Below are positions 51,919 to 59,682 of a stretch of 64,000 nucleotides of DNA, piece after piece; position 1 is the stretch's first letter; each line of letters opens with the position of its first letter. The stretch is from Rhizobium lentis (GTDB lineage: Bacteria; Pseudomonadota; Alphaproteobacteria; Rhizobiales; Rhizobiaceae). Location: positions 186,001 through 250,000 of the forward strand of contig NZ_JACHBD010000009.1 of the NCBI RefSeq assembly GCF_014200175.1. Direction: 5' to 3'. The notes beneath the pieces were generated by a model. The model had not been told where the DNA came from, made no database searches, and was given only the letters and a program-made list of their open reading frames with translations. A program made the translations under genes and the position numbers.

Positions 51919-52923
51919 TCAATTGCCATTGAGATAGGCGGAATCGGACAGGTAATAGTCGGTCCAGGCCTTCGGCATGGTCTTGAGCGTGCCGATCTTG
52001 TGCAGGTGCTCGGCGAATTTCATCGTGCCCTGCGGATCGGTGCGCCATTCGTCCATGCCCGGCTCCTTCAACATGGCGAGCACATCATCGAGGCTGGTCT
52101 TGTCGCCCGACACCGTCTTGTAGGCTTCAAGGGCTGCCTTGGGATCCTTCTTGATGAAGGCGACCGCTTCTTCCGTCGCTTCGCGCAACGCCTTGACGAT
52201 CTTCGGGTTGGCATCGGCAAATGCAGTGGTGGTGAAGAAGGTCGCCTGCGTCAGCGCGCCTCCCAGGATCTCCTTGGAATCGGTCACCCTATGCACGCCT
52301 TGCTGCTTCAGCTCGATATATTGGAAAGGCGGCGCCGAGAAATGGTTCTTAACCTCGTGGTTCGGGTTGGCGATTGCCGCAACCGCGTCCGGATGCCCGA
52401 GCTGAACGGTGTTTGCATCGAATGTCTTGACCTTGTCCTCGCCGAACATCTTCGCCGCCGCCATCTGCAGCAGAATGGCCTGGGTGGACACGCCGACCGT
52501 CGGCACGGCGATCTTGTCGGACGGGGTAATGTCCTTCAGCGACTTGATGCGCGGATCATTGCTGACCATGATCACCGGCTGCGCGGAGCTGGTGATGATC
52601 CCCTTTACCTTTCCCCTGGTGCGGTCCCAGAGCAGAAGCAGGTTGCCGGTGCCTGTATTGACGACGTCGACGTTGCCGGCAAGCAAGGCATCCGTCTGAG
52701 CGCCGCCGCCGCTGAAGGTCCGCCACTCGACGGTCACATCAGCCACACCCTCGGCAGCCGCATGCTTTTCGATCAGCTTCTGCGTCTCCATGACGTGGCT
52801 GGCGAGGTAGAGAATGCCCGGCTGGCGGGTAATCGAAATAGCGGTCTTCTCCTGTGCCTGGCTCGCCGAGGCAAGGCCAAGCGTCACGGCCGCGGCCACA
52901 AGACAATGTTTTAGAATTTGCAT
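51919..52923 (-). CDS. NitT/TauT-type ABC transporter substrate-binding protein
   Basis: A 334-residue periplasmic protein with a Sec signal (MQILKHCLVAAAVTLGLA, cleaved near SQAQ). The fold is that of sulfonate/nitrate/taurine-type binding proteins (SGGGAQTDALLAGNVDVVNTG). The start at 52923 follows GGGAGG. It heads the operon transporter-dehydratase-RraA and is divergent from a GntR regulator. The ligand is unknown. Confidence 0.9.
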   Translation of the reverse strand: MQILKHCLVAAAVTLGLASASQAQEKTAISITRQPGILYLASHVMETQKLIEKHAAAEGVADVTVEWRTFSGGGAQTDALLAGNVDVVNTGTGNLLLLWDRTRGKVKGIITSSAQPVIMVSNDPRIKSLKDITPSDKIAVPTVGVSTQAILLQMAAAKMFGEDKVKTFDANTVQLGHPDAVAAIANPNHEVKNHFSAPPFQYIELKQQGVHRVTDSKEILGGALTQATFFTTTAFADANPKIVKALREATEEAVAFIKKDPKAALEAYKTVSGDKTSLDDVLAMLKEPGMDEWRTDPQGTMKFAEHLHKIGTLKTMPKAWTDYYLSDSAYLNGN

Positions 52924-52997
52924 CTGGTCCTCCCAAAGGATGCGGGCCTCAACCCTCTGCCGCCTTTCCCGAGGCGGATTTTGCCATTGAAGCACTA

Positions 52998-53011
52998 ATG
53001 CATCAGTGCAT
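52998..53011. promoter_or_regulatory. Putative GntR operator
   Basis: ATGCA-TCAG-TGCAT is a 5-bp inverted repeat around four bases; TGCATCA is also directly repeated within it. It lies between the divergent transporter operon and the GntR gene, 56 bp before the latter, as expected for an autoregulatory FCD-type site. Confidence 0.55.
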
Positions 53012-53066
53012 CAACCCAAAAAATGTGGTTTAGTCGATTTGCACGACGCGAAAACAGGGCAGGGAC

Positions 53067-53759
53067 ATGAGCGGAATGGTTCGGGAAAGCCAGTTGGATC
53101 GGTCACGACAGGTGGCACTGCAGATCCACGAGATATTGCGCGCAAGGATACTGACGGTGGAACTTGCACCGGGAACGGTATTGTCGCGCGCGTCCCTCCA
53201 GCTTGAATTCGGAGTCAGCCAGACGCCTGTGCGCGATGCCTTGATGCGGCTTCAGGAGGAGGGACTTGTCGAAGTCTATCCGCAATATGCGACTGTTGTC
53301 GCCAAGATCGACACCGATCATGCGCGACAGGCGCAGTTTCTGCGGCTGTCGATCGAACTTGAGGCGGTGCGGCGGCTGACCGAGGAGGCGCCGGTCGAAA
53401 CGGCGGCGGAGTTGCGCGAGATTTTGGCGCGGCAAAAGGCGGTCGGGTCCCCCGAGACCTATGACATCTTCGACGACATCGACCGCGATTTTCACCGGAA
53501 GCTCTACGAGAGGGCGGGCATTTTGCAGCTCTGGGCGAATGTCCGGCGCCAGAGCGTGCATCTCGACCGGTTGCGGCGCCTCAACCTCCCGATGCCGGGC
53601 AAGATGCAAACGGTCCTCGCCGACCACGAATCAATTGTCGATGCCATCGCTTCGGGTAAGCCGGAAGCGGCGACAGCGGCGCTCCGAAAACATCTGTCGG
53701 GCACGTTGTCGATCATCGATGAGATCCGAGCCCAGTATCCAAATTATATTCGCGGCTGA
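53067..53759 (+). CDS. GntR-family regulator, FCD subfamily
   Basis: A 230-residue regulator. The N-terminal winged HTH is at residues 8-72 (SRASLQLEFGVSQTPVRDAL holds the recognition helix); the C-terminal FCD domain is all-helical with the metal-binding Asp/His pattern (DIDRDFHRKLY; ADHESIVDAIASG). FCD regulators respond to organic acids or sugar acids. It is divergent from the NitT/TauT-dehydratase operon and probably represses it. Confidence 0.9.
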   Translation: MSGMVRESQLDRSRQVALQIHEILRARILTVELAPGTVLSRASLQLEFGVSQTPVRDALMRLQEEGLVEVYPQYATVVAKIDTDHARQAQFLRLSIELEAVRRLTEEAPVETAAELREILARQKAVGSPETYDIFDDIDRDFHRKLYERAGILQLWANVRRQSVHLDRLRRLNLPMPGKMQTVLADHESIVDAIASGKPEAATAALRKHLSGTLSIIDEIRAQYPNYIRG

Positions 53760-53888
53760 AGGTCGAACGCGTCAGCTTGGCCATCGCAAGCTTTCGAGAG
53801 GAAATGCTCCCGCGCCTATCGGAAACCTCATCATAACCTGCCGAAGACGGACCCCCGACATCGAAAACGAAGTCCATCCTCCCGCTTT

Positions 53889-53964
53889 CGTTGACGTGGA
53901 ACCATAGCGATCATTGCTTCGCCACAGCAGCGAATCATTTCGAGTACCTTTCAAACACCTCCGC
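53889..53964. repeat. Dispersed repeat, copy A
   Basis: Bases 53929-53964 are identical (36 bp) to 59647-59682, and the outer part (CGTTGACGTGGAA, 53889-53901) is shared with 59630-59642. Copy A has an extra 23-bp segment between them (about 53908-53930), which looks like a partial local duplication. The element abuts an ISL3 remnant. The 53760-53888 stretch next to it holds nothing recognisable. Confidence 0.75.
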
Positions 53965-54270
53965 GTCGCCACGCCCAATCTCGATTCCGATGACGGTCGG
54001 CAGGACGAAGCGCGGACTGCCGCGCCGCCGCACGACGCGCAGCAGCGTATCGTTGCTTACCGGCAACATCAGCCGGTTGGCAAAGGTGGCCGCTGGCCTG
54101 CCACCCACTGCAAGCCCGAGATGATGAACGATGTGGTCGAGCCTGGCAGCTCGCCGCGCTGAAGGCGCGAGAATGTCCCCGTCGAAGCGCTCGGAGAAGA
54201 TTTGCCCGCCGCACAGCACTGCGTCGCAGTGGAACCGCGCGCTTTTAGGGCAAGCCGAACGGACTTTCCC
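53935..54270 (-). pseudogene. ISL3-family transposase fragment, frameshifted
   Basis: On the minus strand the frame reads CDAVLCGGQIFSERFDG, then HHLGLAVGGRPAA and LPVSNDTLLRVVRRR, typical of the N-terminal third of ISL3 transposases. Near 53984 a one-base loss breaks the frame: the expected DWAWRRG motif continues in another frame. Beyond 53964 the sequence becomes the dispersed repeat, which supplies a false C-terminus (EVFERYSK). Left end of the fragment near 54270 is approximate. It cannot encode an active transposase. Confidence 0.75.
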
Positions 54271-54352
54271 ACCAAGAGCAGGTCAGGCTGGCGTCGCTGA
54301 TATCCACTGTGGCGTCACTCGGCGGCAACCTTATTTGCCTGCCAGCACTGAC

Positions 54353-56356
54353 CTACATCAGGTCGCGCGCGATGCGCTTCTCTTCGAACATCTTCCTGAA
54401 AATTTCCGTCTCGCCTTCATAGGCAATGACCGAGGCGCTGATGATCCAGTCCTTTGCCGTACAGGATATGGATGACGTCGAGACCGTGCGGACGAACCAG
54501 CCCGAGCGCTGCATGTCACATGTCCATGTCGAGATGCCGGACATCGACAGCGGGTCATCCGGCGCGATCGACCAGGTTTCCTCGCGAAGCTGCCGCGTCG
54601 ACAGGCCAGTGCCAGGATGTTCGAAAAGCCCGGTATCCTCGTGGATTTCATAGCGGGTAAGGCCGGCCGACAGATCGCGCACGACATGCCGCTTCGTCGA
54701 GCCCGGCGCGTGTTCGATATATTTCGGCAGCGGATCGGGATCGTCAGGCTGTTTTACATCGATGAGCTCATGTGTCCCAAGCAAAGGCAGGCCAAGGCCG
54801 ACGGAGGCGATGTCAATCGTCAGACCCGGATCTTCCGGCGGCGGCAGGACCGTCGGCCAATAGGCCGTCGACAGCGACAGGCGAATACGGTGCCCCTTGC
54901 GGAAGCGGTAACCGCAGGCATCCAGGGTAAGGCTCACAGTCGTGCGTTCACCCTTGCTCATCGGTGCGGGCGCTGCATTGCCGTTGCGATGAGCGAGATT
55001 GAGCACGCCAAAGGAGACGCGGGTCGCCGTGCCATCCGGATGGATGTCGACGAGCCTTGCGCAGAGATTGGCGGTTTCGGCATCGCATCTGAGCGCCAGC
55101 GTCACGACTGGGCGGCCGAGATAATCATGATCTTCAGCCAGCAGCGCGGTCTGGAAGGTCAGCGAGCCGGCATCGTCGAGGCGCTGATCGATCGCCAGCT
55201 CCGCATCCGGCTTCAGCGTGAACCATTCGCCCGAGGCGGTGCCCGTGTCGAGCGGCGAGCGCAGGTAGACGGGGTGCTCCGGCGCATGCGGGATCGGCAT
55301 GCCCTCCATCAAGCCGCCGAACTGCTCGACATAGAAGCAGTGCAAGTCGGGCGGCTGCCAACGACGCTTGGCGACCCAGAAGCCCGGATCGAAATCGCGG
55401 CGCGTGGCTGGCTTTATGGAATCGAGAATATAGGCGCGCACAGATGGCATGGTCTCCACGCCGTTGCGCTCGCTGCGCAGCCAGCGGTTCCACCAGGCAA
55501 TCGCTTCGCTGTGGAAATCGGCGCGCGGCTTCGGCCAGGCGAAATGCGGATATTTGTGAACCCAGGGACCAATCAGCGCCTTCGCCTTCTCGCCGAGGCC
55601 TTCGACTGCGAGCAGCGGCGTATTGCGATAGCCATCCGCCCAGCCGGCGATGACGATGGCCGGAATATCGAAACTCTCGAAATCCTCGCAGATCGAACCA
55701 TGCCGCCAGAAATCGTCGCGGCGCTGATGCTGGAGCCATTCCTCCATGAAGAAGGGTTCCTGCTCTAAGCGTTCCAGCCACATATCCCGCCAGTCGTCGC
55801 CGACGATGGCCGGATCGGGAGGGCGCGATTGGTAGGCAAGCATCGTCGCCGCCCATGAAAGCTGAGCGGAGAGATGGCTGCCATTCTTGTAGTGGATGTC
55901 GTCATTGTAGCGGTCGACCGTGGAAGCGATCGAAATCACCGCCTTCAGCGCCGTGGGCTTCAGGGCCGCGACCTGCAGGCAGTTGAAGCCGCCCCAGGAA
56001 ATGCCCATCATGCCGACGGAGCCGTTGGACCAGGGCTGCTCCGCAATCCAGGCGATCAGCTCGCAGGCATTGGCAAGCTCCAGTTTGGTGTATTCACCAT
56101 CGATGATGCCGCTGGATTCACCTGAACCTCTGATATCGACGCGCACGCCGGCAATACCGGCGGCGGCAAAGACCGGGTAGGTGGATTCATCGCGGGGGCT
56201 CGTTCCATCGCGCTTGCGGTAGGGCAGGAACTCGAAGACCGCCGGCACCGGGTCGCTCTCCGCGCCATCGGGCATCCAGATGCGCGCGGCGAGACGCGTA
56301 CCGTCCTTGAGGGTGATCCAATGATTTTCGATGGTGGTGAAGCTGCGCTCAGCCAT
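54353..56356 (-). CDS. CocE/NonD family hydrolase, copy 2
   Basis: About 667 residues, collinear with and highly similar to the hydrolase at 7809-9812 from start (FTTIENHWITLKDGTRLAAR) to end (IARDLM). The triad motifs GISWGGF, WADGYRNT and GPWVHKYPH are unchanged. The start at 56356 matches that of copy 1; in-frame ATGs at 56362 and 56389 are possible and no strong ribosome site decides. It follows a paralogous binding-protein gene by 17 bp, but no permease or ATPase is present in this locus. Confidence 0.85.
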   Translation of the reverse strand: MAERSFTTIENHWITLKDGTRLAARIWMPDGAESDPVPAVFEFLPYRKRDGTSPRDESTYPVFAAAGIAGVRVDIRGSGESSGIIDGEYTKLELANACELIAWIAEQPWSNGSVGMMGISWGGFNCLQVAALKPTALKAVISIASTVDRYNDDIHYKNGSHLSAQLSWAATMLAYQSRPPDPAIVGDDWRDMWLERLEQEPFFMEEWLQHQRRDDFWRHGSICEDFESFDIPAIVIAGWADGYRNTPLLAVEGLGEKAKALIGPWVHKYPHFAWPKPRADFHSEAIAWWNRWLRSERNGVETMPSVRAYILDSIKPATRRDFDPGFWVAKRRWQPPDLHCFYVEQFGGLMEGMPIPHAPEHPVYLRSPLDTGTASGEWFTLKPDAELAIDQRLDDAGSLTFQTALLAEDHDYLGRPVVTLALRCDAETANLCARLVDIHPDGTATRVSFGVLNLAHRNGNAAPAPMSKGERTTVSLTLDACGYRFRKGHRIRLSLSTAYWPTVLPPPEDPGLTIDIASVGLGLPLLGTHELIDVKQPDDPDPLPKYIEHAPGSTKRHVVRDLSAGLTRYEIHEDTGLFEHPGTGLSTRQLREETWSIAPDDPLSMSGISTWTCDMQRSGWFVRTVSTSSISCTAKDWIISASVIAYEGETEIFRKMFEEKRIARDLM

Positions 56357-56373
56357 GATCATATATCGCGGAG

Positions 56374-57954
56374 TTAGGCATTGAACCATACCCGGCTGCC
56401 GATGTACCCGTTCGACATATCGTTTCCGATATCGTCGACATATCCCTTCAGCGTTTTCGAAGAAGCCATGATGTAGTCGTTGAAGACGGGCAGGATCAGA
56501 CCACCATCATCTCGCACCATCAGCGCCAATTGCCGATAAAGTACCCTTCGCTTGGTCTCATCGAGCTCGGACCTTGCCTGCAGCACCCCCTTGTCGAAGT
56601 CAGGGCGCTTGAAACGCGTGTCGTTCCATTCCGCGGTCGAAAGGTAGGAGGTGGAATAGCGCGAATCCTGTGTCGGGCGGCCGCCCCAGAAGGAGGCGCA
56701 GAAGGGCTGCTTGTTCCAGACGTTAGTCCAATAGCCGTCTTCCGGCTCGCGCTTGACGTCGATTGTGATGCCTGCCTTGCGCGCGCTTTGCTGGAATAGG
56801 ATGGCCGCATCCACGGCGCCTGGAAAGGCTGCATCGGAGGTGAGCAACTGAACCGGACGGTCGAGGCCCGATTTCTTGAAGTGGAAGGCGGCCTTGTCCG
56901 GATCATACGGCCGCTGCTCGATATCGGTCGGGGCAAGGGCGTAATTAGAATTGACTGGATAGTCGTTGCCGATCGTTCCGTAGCCGCCCAGCACCTTGTC
57001 CAGGATCGACTGGCGGTCGATGGCATATTTCAGCGCAAGGCGAAGGTCGTTGTTGTCGAAGGGTGCCGTGTCGCAATGCATCAGGAAGCAGTAAAAGCCC
57101 TTGCCGGCGTTCCGCACGATATCGACAGTCGGTGCCCGCTGCAGCATCGGGACGGTCTTCGGGTCGACATTGTTGACGAAATGGACCTGGCCGGAGGCGA
57201 GCGCCGCAATGCGAGCGGTGTTGTCATTGATGACGAGGATTTCCACGCTGTCGACAAAGCCTCGGTCGGAGCGCCAATCCCTTGAGTTCTTCTCAAAGGA
57301 AGCACGAACGCCGGGTTCAAAGTTCTTCAGAATGTAAGGACCGGTACCGATGGCGGCTGCAGGCTTGCCGACGCCACCCTTGGGTTGGATGATCAGATGA
57401 TAGTCGGTGAGAAGGAGAGGCAGATCCGCATTGCCTTCCGAAAGCGTCAGGACAAGCTCGCCCGCCTTTTCTTCGATGCCGGTGATCGAGGCCATCAGTC
57501 CGAGTGCACCGGACTGCGAATTCTTGTCCGCATGGCGCTTCAGTGTCGCGACGATGTCGGCGACGGTCATCTTGCTGCCGTCGTGAAACTGGACGTCGTT
57601 CCTGATCTTGAAAGTCCAGACGGATGCGTCCGCGGATGGCGTCCAGGAAGTCGCCAGTGACGGCAAGGGCGCACCCGTCTTGGGGTCGGATTCGACCAGC
57701 GTATCGCCCCAAAGGCGGCCAATGACGAACAAGACAGAAGCGCTGTATGTGGCGGGGTCGAGCGCATCGCTGGTGGCGCCGCCCTTGAGGCCGAGTTTCA
57801 GATGACCACCGCGCTTGGCTTCCTGCGCGCGGGCATCGCGCGGCATCAGAAGACCGGAAGTGAGGGCCGGCAAAGCGCCCAGCGCGACTGCGCCGCCGAG
57901 GAAGTTGCGGCGGTCGATTTTCAGCTGCAAAGAATGATCCTTTTGATGCGTCAT
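56374..57954 (-). CDS. ABC transporter substrate-binding protein, family 5, copy 2
   Basis: A 526-residue periplasmic binding protein, paralogous to the one at 13378-14967 over its whole length (shared GGHLKLGL, DWRSDRG, GGYG, FKRPDFDK). It has a Tat signal (DRRNFLGGAVALGAL, residues 14-28). It is followed only by the second CocE hydrolase. It probably uses the permeases and ATPase of the 9.8-13.3 kb operon or another system. The start has AGAGGGA upstream. It is divergent from an XRE-type regulator. Confidence 0.92.
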   Translation of the reverse strand: MTHQKDHSLQLKIDRRNFLGGAVALGALPALTSGLLMPRDARAQEAKRGGHLKLGLKGGATSDALDPATYSASVLFVIGRLWGDTLVESDPKTGAPLPSLATSWTPSADASVWTFKIRNDVQFHDGSKMTVADIVATLKRHADKNSQSGALGLMASITGIEEKAGELVLTLSEGNADLPLLLTDYHLIIQPKGGVGKPAAAIGTGPYILKNFEPGVRASFEKNSRDWRSDRGFVDSVEILVINDNTARIAALASGQVHFVNNVDPKTVPMLQRAPTVDIVRNAGKGFYCFLMHCDTAPFDNNDLRLALKYAIDRQSILDKVLGGYGTIGNDYPVNSNYALAPTDIEQRPYDPDKAAFHFKKSGLDRPVQLLTSDAAFPGAVDAAILFQQSARKAGITIDVKREPEDGYWTNVWNKQPFCASFWGGRPTQDSRYSTSYLSTAEWNDTRFKRPDFDKGVLQARSELDETKRRVLYRQLALMVRDDGGLILPVFNDYIMASSKTLKGYVDDIGNDMSNGYIGSRVWFNA

Positions 57955-58076
57955 GACAGTTCCCTCTTTTCAGTTTTGTAAGAGGGAGCCTAGAGGCCAG
58001 GCAGGCTCGCGCAATTTCGCGGCTTGACGCATCTTTAAGCGAGTTTACGCTAGCCGCCATCAAGACGGAGCTGCCG

Positions 58077-58862
58077 ATGCCTCACCTGGTCGACAACCTC
58101 AAGGCTGCCTGTGCCACACAGCGTTCGATTTCGCACCTGTGCCGTGTGATCGATATTAACCGGCAACAATTCAATCGATACATCAACGGCCAGACGAGAC
58201 CCTCTGCTCATAATCTGGCGCGCATCGCCAAGTATTTCGATCTCGACGCAGCCGACTTTAATCTCGCTCCCAGGCTCTTTCGCGAGCGGCTTCGCAAACC
58301 AACCCTAGGGCTTAATCAAAATTCCGAACTCTTAAAGGCGTTCCCCGGAGATCTGACCGCGCTCCGGCGCCATATCGGCTATTTCCAGACCTATCATCGC
58401 TCGCCGTCCTGGCCTGGAATGGTTGTCTGTTCGTGCAGCCGCCTTATGGAGCAGGGCGGGCTGGTGCATGTCAAATCAATGGAGCGTCTGCGGGACCCTG
58501 GAAACGGCATCCAGCAGTTTTCGAAGTATGTGGGTTTGGCGGCGTTCTATCGAAACCGCATATTCATTACGGAGCGCGTCGTCGGCCCGAATTCCATGTT
58601 GTCACAAACGATCCTCCTGCCATTCGACGAGTACCAGCGTGTCTATTTGCGCGGAACGACAATGGGGATTTCGTGGCGAAGGGAAAACCTGCCCTATGCC
58701 TCACGGATGATCTGGCGACATGTCGGCGCCGAGCCGGACCTGCGTGAACTTCTCTTGCGATGTGGACCTCTGCCGCTATCGTCGCGCCACCTGCCGCCGA
58801 CGGTGCGCTCATTCCTTGCGGATCCGTCTGCAGAAGTATATGCGGTGCCGGCAGAGTATTGA
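58077..58862 (+). CDS. XRE-type HTH transcriptional regulator
   Basis: A 261-residue protein. An XRE/Cro-type helix-turn-helix occupies residues 5-62 (ISHLCRVIDINRQQFNRYINGQTRPSAHNLARIAKYF in outline). The remaining 190 residues form a domain of unknown function, probably ligand sensing (RHIGYFQTYHRSPSWPG). It is divergent, 122 bp away, from the SBP-CocE pair and probably regulates it. A TTGACG at 58024 could be its -35. Confidence 0.8.
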   Translation: MPHLVDNLKAACATQRSISHLCRVIDINRQQFNRYINGQTRPSAHNLARIAKYFDLDAADFNLAPRLFRERLRKPTLGLNQNSELLKAFPGDLTALRRHIGYFQTYHRSPSWPGMVVCSCSRLMEQGGLVHVKSMERLRDPGNGIQQFSKYVGLAAFYRNRIFITERVVGPNSMLSQTILLPFDEYQRVYLRGTTMGISWRRENLPYASRMIWRHVGAEPDLRELLLRCGPLPLSSRHLPPTVRSFLADPSAEVYAVPAEY

Positions 58863-59160
58863 GGGCATGCCCCGTTATGCTGCTCGGCATGGCGAAAGTG
58901 CCGATCCTACCATTGACCTGATCCTCCGTGGTGCTTTGGTCGCAGCGTCGGATGGAATGCTCGATTTCGCCTACTAGCAATTTTTAGAGTTTGTTGGATT
59001 CCCTTGGAGATATCGCCGGGGAAAATTTCTACTGGATCTTCACGACTCGCAGCATCGGGCTGACTTGCGGCCGGCTCTTCATCGTTCGGTCCATGGCTAT
59101 AACACTGCGCGTCCAGCTCGCTTCTCAGCAAGCCGTCTTTGCTCAGATGCATACGCTTTA
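58863..59160. other. Gap of about 300 bp before the IS remnant
   Basis: No supported gene is seen. The sequence lies between the XRE-type regulator and the inverted-repeat-like end of the IS5-family fragment. The short open frames lack ribosome sites. Confidence 0.4.
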
Positions 59161-59672
59161 GCAGGCTGCTGAAAATCGTTTTGCGTTACCGCACATCATG
59201 GCGGTGGGTTTGATTTTTAACCGATTTGTCGGGGGATCTGTGCAGATCGCGGGGAGGCGGCAAGGGCGAAGGTGAAGGTCGCCTTCACCTTGTCCAGTCC
59301 GCGTAGCTTGAGCTGCGCCAGCCCGGCGGTCGTCTTGATCCAGCCGAAGATTTCCTCGATCCGCTTGCGGCAACGCAGGCTGACCGCATAACCGGCACTT
59401 TGCGCCACCTCCGGCGGCACCGCCGTCTTGCGCACCTTGCCCGTCTTGCTCACCGTCCCATTGATCGCCACATGCGGAACGATCTTACGCGCCTTCAGCC
59501 TCTCGACGAACTCTTCCGCGTCGTAGCCCTTGTCAGCGCCCAGCGTCGCGGCTTCGCCAAGACCTTCGCTCAATGCGCTCGTGAAGACGGATCCGCTCGC
59601 ATGAGGAAGGAAACCAGTCCCCCGGTCATCGTTGACGTGGAAGCATAGCGAATCATTTCGAGTACCTTTCAA
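59161..59672 (-). mobile_element. IS5-family insertion sequence, 3' remnant
   Basis: The minus-strand frame 59217-59672 carries the C-terminal part of an IS5-type transposase: LGADKGYDAEEFVERLKA, then VAINGTVSKTGKVRKTA, AGYAVSLRCRKRIEEIFGW (with the catalytic Glu) and KTTAGLAQLKLRG. Homology starts only near 59541; the N-terminal half with the first catalytic Asp is missing, and the extreme C-terminus (after FTFALAA) also departs from the family. GCAGGCTGCTGAAAAT at 59161-59176 resembles an IS5-type terminal inverted repeat. The element is not functional. Confidence 0.8.
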
Positions 59673-59682
59673 ACACCTCCGC
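59630..59682. repeat. Dispersed repeat, copy B
   Basis: Shares 36 identical bases (59647-59682) with 53929-53964 plus a flanking CGTTGACGTGGAA. It lacks the 23-bp insertion of copy A. It overlaps the 3' end of the GH32 gene, giving that protein the tail EVFERYSK, the same tail that copy A gives to the ISL3 remnant. Confidence 0.75.

Noticed and set aside
53772..53978. Short minus-strand frame resembling the N-terminus of the IS5 remnant frame (GTRNDSL)
   Set aside because: The similarity comes only from the dispersed repeat shared by both places; no transposase homology lies beyond it.
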